Source of the DNA: Eudorina sp. 2006-703-Eu-15
Lineage: Eukaryota; Chlorophyta; Chlorophyceae; Chlamydomonadales; Volvocaceae
Reading direction: 5' to 3'
NCBI GenBank assembly: GCA_003117195.1
Contig: BDSI01000145.1
Coordinates: 62,001-126,000 of the forward strand
Length of the DNA: 64,000 nt
The position numbers were made by a program, and so were the translations under genes. Under the pieces are notes generated by a model, which searched no databases, was not told the origin of the DNA, and saw only the letters and a list, made by a program, of their open reading frames with translations. Within the stretch, counting starts at the first letter, position 1. Each line of letters begins with the position of its first letter. This document shows, one piece after another, positions 11,943-22,532 of the stretch.

Positions 11943-14533
11943 AATATGGACGCGAGGCTGTGCCGATTAACAATGAGACCGGCAGAGAAACAGATCACGT
12001 GACCCGTGGGTCAATCATGGGGCTGGCGACCAACGGGAGTGTTGACCCCTGGGACGGCGCATGCTGCAATGGTCGCACACAACACACGGCGGACAGCAAT
12101 ACCCTGCTGCAGGCTGGACTGCATAGCCCCACGGAACGCACGACCGATGACAGCTGCCCCTACCATGTGCCCCGGATAATGGATGAAGCCCCTGGTACCA
12201 CACGACCCCTTCTCGACCGTTATGCGCGAGGGAAAACTTACAGCTGCGATGGACTCAAAGGGACCCAAGCGCCTGAAGCTAGGACGCACGCCGATCCGTC
12301 ATCGACCCAACCCCCAGCCTGGAACAGGAGGCCCGGCCCATGCATTCACTCACGGACATCAAAAAAGATCCTAGTACAACTGCCCGCCCGAGCGGCCTGT
12401 GCAGCAACACCCGACCCCACACCAGCCCTGCAGAGTACCATCCGCATTAACCCTCCCATGACCACACGGAACACACTGGGTCTGATTAGGACCGTGTACC
12501 ACCGAACCCTTCGTCTCATATCATACGCTACACGCCACGTAGTGACCTACTGCGCAACCTCAATCAGCTACTGCATCGCCGCCTCGGGTATGTGGGTACT
12601 GAAACGGTGTATACTCCGCGCCACTAAAAGCACAAGGCCACTCGATATACGGATCAGCCACATTGCAAATACGGGCCTCCTGGCGACCGCATCCCTTGGC
12701 CCCCTGGCTTACACGGCCATTCTTAGTCCTCTCCACGAAACCCTGGGTCTCATCTTGCTGACCGCGTGCCTTATTCGGGTGCTACACTACCTAATGAACA
12801 CCATCTTAATTCCCTGGACCCTCACTATCGCGAACACGGTCACTCAACACCTGGCGAGGGGCCTGCATCTGACCCGATGGCTACGGCGAAACCCGATCGC
12901 AGCCCTAAGGATCACAGTGGCTGCGGCGGCCCTGACGCTATTGTGCTGGAAACTGACGACAGCAGAACCGGCGGCTCTGCCACTCACTGGCGCCATACCA
13001 ACAATTATAAACGGCCTACGACCCTTCCCCCATGCCACGGCCCGGGCCCGCTCAGCAATTGATGCCTGTACAACCATAGGTGTGGTGGTGTCAGCCCGCA
13101 ACACCACAGGACACCTAGAAGCCTGCCTCCTCACACCTCTGGCGGTGATGATATGGACCGAACTGGATCTCTGTAGCAACTTCATACCAACCGACAAAAT
13201 AACGTGCGGAGGACCCCCCGGCACCACCGCAGACACCACGATCAGTGGGACCAACACCACACCGAACCTCGGCAACACCATAACATGGCCACCCACGGGA
13301 CACCCTCGCGGCCAAACCACGCGCGAACCATACCATGAAAAACAGAAGGCCCAGATGTGCATGGTGCACGCCATCAACAACCTGATGGGCGACCCATGCA
13401 TTGACCCCGGGCATGTACTAGGATACTGCCGTGCAATGTACGCGCACCTCGTGGAGACACGGAAAACAGGCGTGGCAAATCTATGGAAAGGAGGATTTGA
13501 CCAACGCACAGGCTTTTTCTCAACGATCGTGCTGAACCACTACCTGCGATACGGCGCTGTCGTACAGAAACCGAACGGAGACATCCTCTCCGACCACCAC
13601 ATCGCGACGGTGTCCAGCGGATTCACTCTAGGCCCCAACGACCGACTGGACACTCTGCTTGAACACCTGCCTCCGCACACGCGCAACTGGGGCTTCACGG
13701 TGCACCTTGAAAACCCATCCCACGCAATCGCCGTCCGGTACCACCAAGGGGCCTGGTACGTGATCGACTCTATGGATTCCAGACCGCAAAGGATCACGAC
13801 AAGTTGGCCCCGTGGCCGTGGTGCCGTATACTACCTGGAGATGAGACACAATAGCTCCACCGTCCAAACGCACGTCGAGCTGCGAGAACTCCAGCCACCC
13901 GAAATTTGGCGACCGCCACACACGACGGCACCCAACAACGGGCATAACCTTGAGCCGATGCCGCCGGCAACGACCCCACCTAACGAAACAGCGGGCCAAC
14001 ATGAGCCGTACAACCCCCCAGGCCGCCAGGCAGACGCGCAGACAACCAGGGGGACCGCAAACTGCGCCCCAGCTGACGCCCAAGTGAACGAGAGGGGTAG
14101 ACGGACCGAAGATGGTAATCCTCCCGAAAGTACCGGTGCATGTCACGACGCCACATACCAACACAGGTCCAACGCAACACGTGCTCCGCCAGGGGCCCCG
14201 AAGACGCGAAAGCAAGACAAGCAAGACCAGCAGCGCGAAGAAGCTGGCGCAAACAGAGGCAAACCGCTCACGGTCGTAGACCTCCTCCGGCGCAAGGCAA
14301 ACAAGCGACAGCACCCGGACCCGGACGCGGCTCACGATACCACCGCCGCAAAGAGGGAAAACAGCGGCAGTGTGCAACGCGCAAGACCACCTGTCATGCC
14401 AGCGCCCGACGAAGGCAACGCGCCCCGATACCCACCAGTTCATCCCCCGAGACCGAACACCGGTACGCCCACATCGTCACACATAACGTACGAGGGCTGG
14501 CAACCAACCTTCTCAGTACGATATGCAACCTAA
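11852..14533 (+). CDS. LINE ORF with hydrophobic segments and Josephin-like cysteine protease (893 aa)
   Basis: Residues about 215-370 contain several hydrophobic stretches (for example AALRITVAAAALTLLCW near 350) that look like membrane segments, unusual for a retrotransposon protein. Residues about 495-660 resemble a papain-fold Josephin-type cysteine protease. The motif QMCMVHAINNL places Cys503 as candidate nucleophile, SHAIAVRY gives His624, and WYVIDSMD gives Asp639. Josephin and related deubiquitinases have the same order: Cys before an H-x-x-NNL helix, then His, then a polar residue. The C-terminal 200 residues are low-complexity, rich in P, T, Q and R. In the last codons the endonuclease start is present but in the neighbouring frame, which suggests a frameshift near 14450. 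Cleavage of the element's own polyprotein or of host ubiquitin conjugates are both possible roles. Confidence 0.6.
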   Translation: MYGTMPRDEWCRVAPRGGSACPNADETTRMKYGREAVPINNETGRETDHVTRGSIMGLATNGSVDPWDGACCNGRTQHTADSNTLLQAGLHSPTERTTDDSCPYHVPRIMDEAPGTTRPLLDRYARGKTYSCDGLKGTQAPEARTHADPSSTQPPAWNRRPGPCIHSRTSKKILVQLPARAACAATPDPTPALQSTIRINPPMTTRNTLGLIRTVYHRTLRLISYATRHVVTYCATSISYCIAASGMWVLKRCILRATKSTRPLDIRISHIANTGLLATASLGPLAYTAILSPLHETLGLILLTACLIRVLHYLMNTILIPWTLTIANTVTQHLARGLHLTRWLRRNPIAALRITVAAAALTLLCWKLTTAEPAALPLTGAIPTIINGLRPFPHATARARSAIDACTTIGVVVSARNTTGHLEACLLTPLAVMIWTELDLCSNFIPTDKITCGGPPGTTADTTISGTNTTPNLGNTITWPPTGHPRGQTTREPYHEKQKAQMCMVHAINNLMGDPCIDPGHVLGYCRAMYAHLVETRKTGVANLWKGGFDQRTGFFSTIVLNHYLRYGAVVQKPNGDILSDHHIATVSSGFTLGPNDRLDTLLEHLPPHTRNWGFTVHLENPSHAIAVRYHQGAWYVIDSMDSRPQRITTSWPRGRGAVYYLEMRHNSSTVQTHVELRELQPPEIWRPPHTTAPNNGHNLEPMPPATTPPNETAGQHEPYNPPGRQADAQTTRGTANCAPADAQVNERGRRTEDGNPPESTGACHDATYQHRSNATRAPPGAPKTRKQDKQDQQREEAGANRGKPLTVVDLLRRKANKRQHPDPDAAHDTTAAKRENSGSVQRARPPVMPAPDEGNAPRYPPVHPPRPNTGTPTSSHITYEGWQPTFSVRYAT

Positions 14534-16074
14534 GAACCTGGGATGCAGACATCCTTGTCCTGACAGAAACGAAAACTGGAAACCGTACAGCGTGGATTAA
14601 AGATGCCTTCCGCAGGGAACCGCAGGCCTACAGACTTCACTGCAGCTCTAAACCGCGTAGTGCCGGAAAGGCGCGGTACTCCGCAGGTGTCGCAGTGGCG
14701 ATTAGCGGTCGCTACAGTCGCTCAGGAAACGTCACTTATGTCCAGCCGCCGGCCCCGCTACAAGGTCACCTGTGTCATTGCAAGATCTCAACCCCCATGA
14801 GCACGCCCCTCAACATCCTTGGGATCTACTGCCCAGAAGACACCGGGACCCGGAATGCCATTTATGCGCATTGCAGAATGGTGCTGAAAACATCAAAGGC
14901 AAACGGAGAACACGTCGTGCTGGCGGGGGATTTCAACGCGGTCAGAGCGGCAGAAGAAAGGAGCACCGGCGTACTTGATAGCGCCGACCGGCTACACGCC
15001 AAGTTCGTCACGGAAAACGCGCTCAGGCCCGCACCTGAGAATCAACTCCCCCGCCAGATGTCCTTCGACCAGTGGGTCGACGGACACCGCGCACACAGCA
15101 GCCGGATAGATGACATTCTGCTGTGCCCCGCAACACAACTCAGCGTAAAACTTAAAGCCACCGCCTGTACGAATAAAACCCTGGCGTACAGCAGTGTGAC
15201 CGTGGCTGCCGGCCAGTTCGACCACAGGCCCGTGCACACCCGGCTACCAACTGACGAAATCCGCCTGTGGGATGCCAAAACACCCACGCGCGCCACCCAA
15301 GAAGCGGCAGACCACGTTAATGCAAAATGGAAAAACGTCATCCTGCCGGTCCCACGTGCCACGATCTGTGCAGCACAGACACGAATGGACGCCACACTCA
15401 CATCCGATATTGCTGCGCTTCACGACTACCTGCATCCCGCAGTCCGCGACATTGAGGATGGGCTGGCGAAACACGCCGCAGACCCCAACAGCACAACGGC
15501 GACACATCTCATGTCGACGCTGCGATCCCTTGAGAGCGTGCAGAGGACCAACGTGGAAGCTGCGGCCGCGATGCTGCAAGTGACCCTCAATAAAGGGCTT
15601 GCCATCCTACTGGAAATGTGCACGCAGAAGCCACCTAACACGGGAAAAATACACCCTAAGCGCACAGTCAGCAGATACGTGCAACGTCTGCACCGGGAAC
15701 ATGTGCAGCTCAAACACGAATACGAAGCAGAACTGCGAAACCAGACCTGTTCAGAGCCTCATCCAGTCGAACACAACGGCGCTACCGCGGAAGGAGGCGA
15801 CCCTAGGCAAACAGCCGCGGCACACACACCCGCGGACGCAACTCGCTGCCCTGGTGCACGCCTTCGCGACACGATTCGACAAATTGGCACCCAGATAAGG
15901 CAGGCACTGACCATCGAGCGCAAGAAAAACATTGCTGCTGCGAAACGTCGCCGCCAACATCTGGTCGCAACTCGCCCACGACGAGCCCACCAAGCCATTT
16001 TCAGCAAAGATGAGCTTGAACGAGGGCTGCCCGCGGTAAGACACCGATTGATGATTTGTGAAACACGAGGCTGA
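14140..16074 (+). CDS. LINE APE-type endonuclease ORF (644 aa, ends before reverse transcriptase)
   Basis: Residues about 110-370 form an exonuclease-endonuclease-phosphatase domain as used by LINEs to nick target DNA. Visible catalytic motifs are THNVRG (Asn116), LTETKTG (Glu143), LAGDFNA (Asp264), SRIDDIL (Asp324) and FDHRPV (Asp361, His362). The first roughly 105 residues are R- and P-rich and probably an out-of-frame reading of the preceding ORF's tail. After the nuclease, residues 370-640 are a helical, increasingly basic linker (KRRRQHLVATRPRR) of the kind that precedes the RT domain. No RT motif follows. The last seven or so codons before the stop at 16072-16074 are flanking DNA beyond the insertion boundary. 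Confidence 0.75.
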   Translation: MSRRHIPTQVQRNTCSARGPEDAKARQARPAARRSWRKQRQTAHGRRPPPAQGKQATAPGPGRGSRYHRRKEGKQRQCATRKTTCHASARRRQRAPIPTSSSPETEHRYAHIVTHNVRGLATNLLSTICNLRTWDADILVLTETKTGNRTAWIKDAFRREPQAYRLHCSSKPRSAGKARYSAGVAVAISGRYSRSGNVTYVQPPAPLQGHLCHCKISTPMSTPLNILGIYCPEDTGTRNAIYAHCRMVLKTSKANGEHVVLAGDFNAVRAAEERSTGVLDSADRLHAKFVTENALRPAPENQLPRQMSFDQWVDGHRAHSSRIDDILLCPATQLSVKLKATACTNKTLAYSSVTVAAGQFDHRPVHTRLPTDEIRLWDAKTPTRATQEAADHVNAKWKNVILPVPRATICAAQTRMDATLTSDIAALHDYLHPAVRDIEDGLAKHAADPNSTTATHLMSTLRSLESVQRTNVEAAAAMLQVTLNKGLAILLEMCTQKPPNTGKIHPKRTVSRYVQRLHREHVQLKHEYEAELRNQTCSEPHPVEHNGATAEGGDPRQTAAAHTPADATRCPGARLRDTIRQIGTQIRQALTIERKKNIAAAKRRRQHLVATRPRRAHQAIFSKDELERGLPAVRHRLMICETRG

Positions 16075-16219
16075 GAACTGCACTTGATGCTAAAGAGCTC
16101 GAATTCCTGTTACAATTTACACCAGGAGCTGCCAGAAGTTATTACCCGTTCCTGAAATGAAAGTGCTCCACGGGTCAAAGTCGTCCACAGGTTGAAGGAT
16201 ATATATGATGTGGGTTGGG

Positions 16220-16319
16220 GTGGTGCGGGCATACAGGGATGGCTACGCCGCCCCTCAGTTCCCCACCCCCTTAATACACGCCAGGCTCCGGCCGGCGTAA
16301 CCTTATTATTATTATTATT
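16220..16319 (+). mobile_element. LINE family 2, 100-bp 5'-truncated insertion with target-site duplication
   Basis: The 14-bp repeat TGATGTGGGTTGGG occurs at 16206-16219 and 16319-16332. Between the copies is a short sequence ending CCCCTTAATACACGCCAGG, CGGCGTAACC and a (TTA)n tail, the expected product of strongly truncated target-primed reverse transcription. The same 3' end occurs at 35325-35363. Whether it belongs to the large element immediately to its left cannot be told, because that element lacks its 3' end. Confidence 0.75.
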
Positions 16320-17540
16320 GATGTGGGTTGGGACCACTCAACCCCTCGCCGCGTCCATAAAATTAGGCTACGTAGGGTGTCGAAGGACGCAGTGCCTTAC
16401 GTACGTATGGGCTGAGCGAGGTACGAGGTTGATGTACAGAGCGCAACTAGCAAGGCTCAGTTTGCGGGAGACGGTCGCGCAAATAGAGGTAGTGTGATAA
16501 TAAGGCTGGAGATACACGGGTGTCCTCGCTTGCTTAGGGATATCCGAAATAGACTGAGCCCCGATGGCGCGTGACTACGTATCTATGTCCCCTTAATTAA
16601 CACCACGCCAAATAATGGTGAACGCACGCTGGGTGTAACCTAACGATAAAATACAAGTGTAGTGCAGAGGACGGCCATACTAGCCATACCATGCGGAACA
16701 TTAGTCCTCACCTTGAGCAGGTTGCGCTCCAGCGAAGCGAGGTTGTCCAAATTCGCTGTGGCGTTGTACTTGGCCACCGAAACGTACCTGCACATACAGA
16801 AAGATCCCGAGTGGGTAACCGTCGAAGTAGCAGATAGATCGAGAGAAGAATATGACTATGTGTGCATATTGCGATGAATCTGTATGTCCGGTCGGTCGTT
16901 ATGTTAGTAAAAAAACGGCGGAAGCCAACCACGCGATTCTACGTCACCGCGCGCGGCCGCTCGATAGCATGCAGCATCCACGAACCTGTAAAGGACGCCA
17001 TCGGCGCCTGCAAGCAAGACAGCATCGATCATGATGATTGAACAGTAATGATGACCAAGGAAGCAACATCGCCGTCATCGGAATTGCATATGCTTAGCAT
17101 GGCAAATAAAAACGATTACTCATCAGCAGCCGCTGTGTATCGGCAAAATCGTCGGTTTTACAAGCGTTGTTTTATAAGGGTAACACTCGCTATAGTAAAT
17201 GATAATTGTAACATTTAAAGAAGATCCAAAATGCCGGCTGGTTCATCACATCGCCGCCGCGGTTCGTTGTGCTAGCTACCTCCTGGTGCAATTGCATTTC
17301 AGAAAAACGCTCAAACTTACGCAACGTGCTAGGTTGCTAGAGCCCTTCAAATATTACGACAATGCTTACCCATCGCGGCACAGCCGAACGCAATCGCCAG
17401 CGCGAAAGTAACTAACGCCGATTTTTCCATTTTCACTGAGGTAGGTTTCCCGTTGCGCGTCAAAAGGATCAAAGTGAATCCACCGATCGTTGTAGACAAT
17501 ACGTTTACGAAATTGAGACGCAATTTATTTTCATTCCTTC

Positions 17541-17630
17541 GATGGGGCCCGAATATGCGTCGATTCTAACGGAGCATCTTCACCTTTAGGTACTTTAGGC
17601 ATCTCAACCGTCACCGTTTTCCGGACTCCA
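17541..17630 (-). promoter_or_regulatory. Conserved upstream block, copy A
   Basis: On the minus strand this contains ACGGTGACGGTTGAGATGCC, then AGATGCTCCGTTAGAATCG and GCATATTCGGGCCCC, starting about 110 bp upstream of the ATG. The same order of words is found upstream of copies B, C and D. GCATATTC could act as a TATA-like element. Confidence 0.55.
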
Positions 17631-19541
17631 AGCATACTGGCATCGGCGGCCCGCCATTACCTTTCATTTGCGTAACCGATTTCATCCTCACTGCTTTCGC
17701 TTCATTTGCAGGTGCCATGACTTGGCACATGCAACAAAACGGCTCGCGCGATTTGTAAACCTAAATCATGTACTCATGGCAACAAAGAAAATTATAAATA
17801 CAACAATGCTGTATGTGAATCATATGCAGGTTACGTCTTCGCAGGTGCCGTGCGGGGTAATGCAGGATGACCGACGTCACACCTGACCACACTTACTTGT
17901 GTTAATGACAGACGGGCGCGAGAACGTCACAGCATTGTTTCACTTGTCTCAATTTCACGAGGATCATTCGTTCCCGCAGATCAGAGGTGTCGTATATACT
18001 GCATCTCGGACCGAATATGAATGATTGGATTTGCTGGCTGGTCGGCAAGAGGTCCACCGTCTCGCTCTAAGTTCGAGACACGTTGCTTGATTACCATTAC
18101 GTAAGAGAGACCCTGCCGGTTGCTAGTGAGGTTAATAATAAGCAGTGCTTGGCTGGCATAAAACAATTATTCCGGGAACGACGGTCTAGTGACAATCAAG
18201 CTACGTACGAATAGTACGAACGAGCTGCTGACTCGCACGAAGCTTCGTTCTGTCCCCTTCCTTGCTTGCTAGAAGCCAGCAGCAGAGGCTAGACAGAAAC
18301 GTAAACATTGGCCACACGAATCAAATGCCTAACGCACTATAAAGAGCGGACGACGGTTGTTCCGTCACCCACAGTCGCGGGAGCACAGGGCCCCGCCGTA
18401 CACTTGGCATGACTGCTGCCGATCAGACCCCTTGCTCATCAGGGCAAGGCAGCGCCGCCCGCCGACTAGACGAACTTATCATATCCTGCAGATATCCAGG
18501 CCGTTCCCGCTGCTACTCGTCGTCCGTACATGCGGCATTCTGCTCAATTGTGATCGATAATTATCATATTATATTATAATCGGATTGTTTTTGTGAGGCA
18601 GCTTGAAATTTCTTGCCTACTTCTCGTGCTTATTTGTTGTGGTGAACGTACGTATGTGGTGAAGCCCTGGTCGCCTATATTTTCCATTATAAACAACGCT
18701 GTTGCGTGTCTTGTGTGAATGCAATCAAGGAAATCATCTGACTCTATCCGTTACAAGCAATGAATATGAGCACTGCTGATGGTGATCGGGTGATTGGTCC
18801 ATGCACCCGCCGGTCGAAGCGCGTGCATGTGTACGACAGCAATCATCACAGTATGTATAAACCTACAACAACTAACGTGATTCAAGCCATTCATCATCCG
18901 ACTTGAGACCGCAAGCGAACAATTCGCGCCATGCACCTGCAACCTCGCTTTCCGGCAACACATTATTCCAAATAATAACATCCATGCACACAAACCAATA
19001 ATCAGCATAGTCATCAGTGTACGTAGGCTCTGCCTGATGACCTCGTGACAGCACCTCAATTCATTTAACCATACATGATGCTGGACGAGGCAGCGCTAAT
19101 GCGTATGGTCTGAGGAAACCTTACTTGCATGCAACACGCACCTCTGCTGCGTTGCTAATGATGACCAGCCAGTGATCCGAGCGATCAACGAACTACTTTC
19201 ATGGACGAACACTATCAGCCAGCAGTGTACGATACCTGAGAGCTAGATAGCTGAATGCATGTATGCGAGGGGACGACGGACGGACGGCGGAGCCTCTACC
19301 TTCTTATCAGCAGTGAGTAGTGCAGTAGATAGTGAGCATTCGAGCTCTCGGAACCGACCGCGCGACTCCTGCTGTCGCGTCCTCCCAAAGAATCTGGCAG
19401 AAATAAATACATTTTTCAGCCGACATGTCCGTCGACGGGGATCGATCCTGATGGCTGGCCCTGCCCGAGTAAGTGTCCTCCACACACAAGACGACCGTAC
19501 CCAGGAAAGGCGTCATGCAACACCGCCAGCCTGTAGGATTA
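17631..19541. other. Intergenic DNA between copy A (5' side) and copy B (3' side)
   Basis: No gene is seen. Fragments near 17650-17900 resemble 36540-36830 upstream of copy B, and fragments near 18900-19180 resemble 2560-2815 downstream of copy A. This fits a tandem segmental duplication with a junction somewhere between. Confidence 0.5.
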
Positions 19542-21252
19542 TTACACCCTGTACCCCAGGAACTCGGTGTCCTACGATGGACGGAGGTATGCGAGGTAGG
19601 TAGGTAGGGGACGGAGAGCGACCGACCGGCAGACGAAGGCGGGTTAATAAGTCGCTCGCGTTATCCGTCCTAAGTGCAGATAGACGAAAACGTATCAATA
19701 GGATACCGAACATGCATGTATGGATCGAAAGGCGTGACTTAGTCTTCCGTAAAGCCCGTGTGTACGTAGATTGGTTGGTTTGAAGTAAGACACAAGCAAG
19801 CATTAAGCATTGCAATACCCGTCCCGCCAGCTGATGGCAGATAGATTAGATCGGTGTGCTGTGTCACTCAGGCGTGGTTGATTTAATTTTACTGACATAT
19901 AACATAAGTGACATTTCTGATTTTCACCAAATAATAAAAGCTTCACAAGTACTATTTGTGCTGGGTGCGCGCACTCGCGCGTCCTACCTGCTGTTTGTCC
20001 GATCGAGGCGCGCGCCGAGCTATCTATCCATGCACCACGCACCTGCACCTGCACCCGCACCCGCACCCGCACCCGCACCCGCACCCGCACCCGCACCCGC
20101 ACCCGCACCCGCACCGCACCCGCACCCGCACCCGCACCCGCACCCGCACCCGCACCCGCACCCGCACCCGCACCCGCACCCGCACCCGCACCCGCACCCG
20201 CACCCGCACCCGCACCCGCACCCGCACCCGCACCGCACCCGCACCCGCACCCGCACCCGCACCCGCACCCGCACCCGCACCCGCACCCGCACCCGCACCC
20301 GCACCCGCACCCGCACCCGCACCCGCACCGCACCCGCACCCGCACCCGCACCCACCCGCACCCGCACCCGCACCCGCACCCGCACCCGCACCCGCACCCG
20401 CACCCGCACCCGCACCCGCACCGCACCGCGCACCCGCACCCGCACCCGCACCCGCACCCGCACCCGCACCGCACCCGCACCCGCACCCGCACCCGCACCC
20501 GCACCCGCACCCGCACCCGCACCCGCACCCGCACCCGCACCCGCACCCGCACCCGCACCGCACCCGCACCCGCACCCGCACCCGCACCCGCACCCGCACC
20601 CGCACCCGCACCCGCACCCGCACCGCACCCGCACCCGCACCCGCACCCGCACCCGCACCCGCACCGCACCCGCACCCGCACCCGCACCCGCACCCGCACC
20701 CGCACCCGCACCCGCACCCGCACCCGCACCCGCACCCGCACCCGCACCCGCACCCGCACCCGCACCCGCACCCGCACCCGCACCCGCACCCGCACCCGCA
20801 CCCGCACCCGCACCCGCACCCGCACCCGCACCCGCACCCGCACCCGCACCCGCACCCGCACCCGCACCCGCACCCGCACCCGCACCCGCACCCGCACCCG
20901 CACCCGCACCCGCACCCGCACCCGCACCCGCACCCGCACCCGCACCCGCACCCGCACCCGCACCCGCACCCGCACCGCACCCGCACCCGCACCCGCACCC
21001 GCACCCGCACCCGCACCCGCACCCGCACCCGCACCCGCACCCGCACCCGCACCCGCACCCGCACCCGCACCCGCACCCGCACCCGCACCCGCACCCGCAC
21101 CCGCACCGCACCCGCACCCGCACCCGCACCCGCACCCGCACCCGCACCCGCACCCGCACCCGCACCCGCACCCGCACCCGCACCCGCACCGCACACCGCA
21201 CCCGCACCCGCACCCGCACCCGCACCCGCACCCGCACCCGCACCCGCACCCG

Positions 21253-21291
<39 letters not shown>

Positions 21292-22427
21292 ACCCGCACC
21301 CGCACCCGCACCCGCACCCGCACCCGCACCCGCACCCGCACCCGCACCCGCACCGCACCCGCACCCGCACCCGCACCCGCACCCGCACCCGCACCCGCAC
21401 CCGCACCCGCACCCGCACCCGCACCCGCACCCGCACCCGCACCCGCACCCGCACCCGCACCCGCACCCGCACCCGCACCCGCACCCGCACCCGCACCCGC
21501 ACCCGCACCCGCACCCGCACCCGCACCCGCACCGCACCCGCACCCGCACCCGCACCCGCACCCGCACCCGCACCCGCACCCGCACCCGCACCGCACCCGC
21601 ACCCGCACCCGCACCCGCACCCGCACCCGCACCCGCACCCGCACCCGCCCCCACCCGCACCCGCACCCGCACCCGCACCCGCACCCGCACCCGCACCCGC
21701 ACCCGCACCCGCACCCGCACCCGCACCCGCACCCGCACCCGCACCCGCACCCGCACCCGCACCCGCACCCGCACCGCACCCGCACCCGCCACCCGCACCC
21801 GCACCCGCACCCGCACCCGCACCCGCACCCGCACCCGCACCCGCACCCGCACCCGCACCCGCACCCGCACCCGCCACCCGCACCCGCACCCGCACCCGCA
21901 CCCGCACCCGCACCCGCACCGCACCCGCACCCGCACCCGCACCCGCACCCGCACCCGCACCCGCACCCGCACCCGCACCCGCACCCGCACCGCACCCGCA
22001 CCCGCACCCCCCCCGCACCCGCACCCGCACCCGCACCCGCACCCGCACCCGCACCCGCACCCGCACCCGCCACCCGCACCCGCACCCGCACCCGCACCCG
22101 CACCCGCACCCGCACCCGCACCCGCACCCGCACCCGCACCCGCACCCGCACCCGCCACCCGCACCCGCACCCGCACCCGCACCCGCACCCGCACCCGCAC
22201 CCGCACCCGCACCCGCACCCGCACCCGCACCCGCACCCGCACCCGCACCCCGCACCCGCACCCGCACCCGCACCCGCACCCGCACCCGCACCCGCACCCG
22301 CACCCGCACCCGCACCCGCACCCGCACCCGCACCCGCACCCGCACCCGCACCCGCACCCGCACCCGCACCCGCACCCGCACCCGCACCCGCACCCGCACC
22401 CGCACCCGCACCCGCACCCGCACCCGC

Positions 22428-22461
<34 letters not shown>

Positions 22462-22466
22462 ACCCG

Positions 22467-22532
<66 letters not shown>

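Larger units (their letters stand above)
9725..16050 (+). mobile_element. Non-LTR retrotransposon encoding protease and endonuclease, lacking reverse transcriptase
   Basis: A 6.3-kb insertion in intron 3 of copy A, antisense to the gene. It is flanked by the 14-bp direct repeat ATGATTTGTGAAAC (9711-9724 and 16051-16064), consistent with a target-site duplication. Three overlapping plus-strand reading frames run through it: an N-terminal part of unknown function, a part with hydrophobic segments and a Josephin-like protease, and an APE-type endonuclease. Algal LINEs of the Dualen/RandI group are known for unusually large polyproteins with extra domains, so a relationship is plausible but untested. 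The coding sequence stops in the basic linker that normally precedes reverse transcriptase, and there is no 3' UTR or tail. The truncation is therefore at the 3' end, opposite to the usual LINE pattern. Confidence 0.75.
3142..17430 (-). pseudogene. Copy A of the sequon-rich secreted protein family (decayed)
   Basis: Exons in transcription order: 17430-17370 (signal peptide beginning [17 protein letters not shown]), 17007-16986, 16787-16712, 9581-9493, 9178-9096, 8862-8769, 8481-8417, 8129-8052, 7516-7410, microexon 6716-6690, and the remnant of exon 11 around 3166-3142. All eleven line up with copies B, C and D. Three independent lesions break it. Exon 4 has a 9-nt gain and a 7-nt loss, so it is 89 nt instead of 87, and the next exon then reads a TAA at its start. 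Exon 7 has an extra 4 nt (65 instead of 61). A deletion removed the first half of exon 11 and its splice acceptor. Intron 3 holds a 6.3-kb antisense LINE. The exon 8 acceptor is GAAG instead of GCAG. Splicing of a shortened product cannot be excluded, but a full-length protein cannot be made. Confidence 0.85.

Noticed and set aside
13628..14443. 271-codon minus-strand ORF
   Set aside because: Antisense shadow of the LINE protease/linker coding region.
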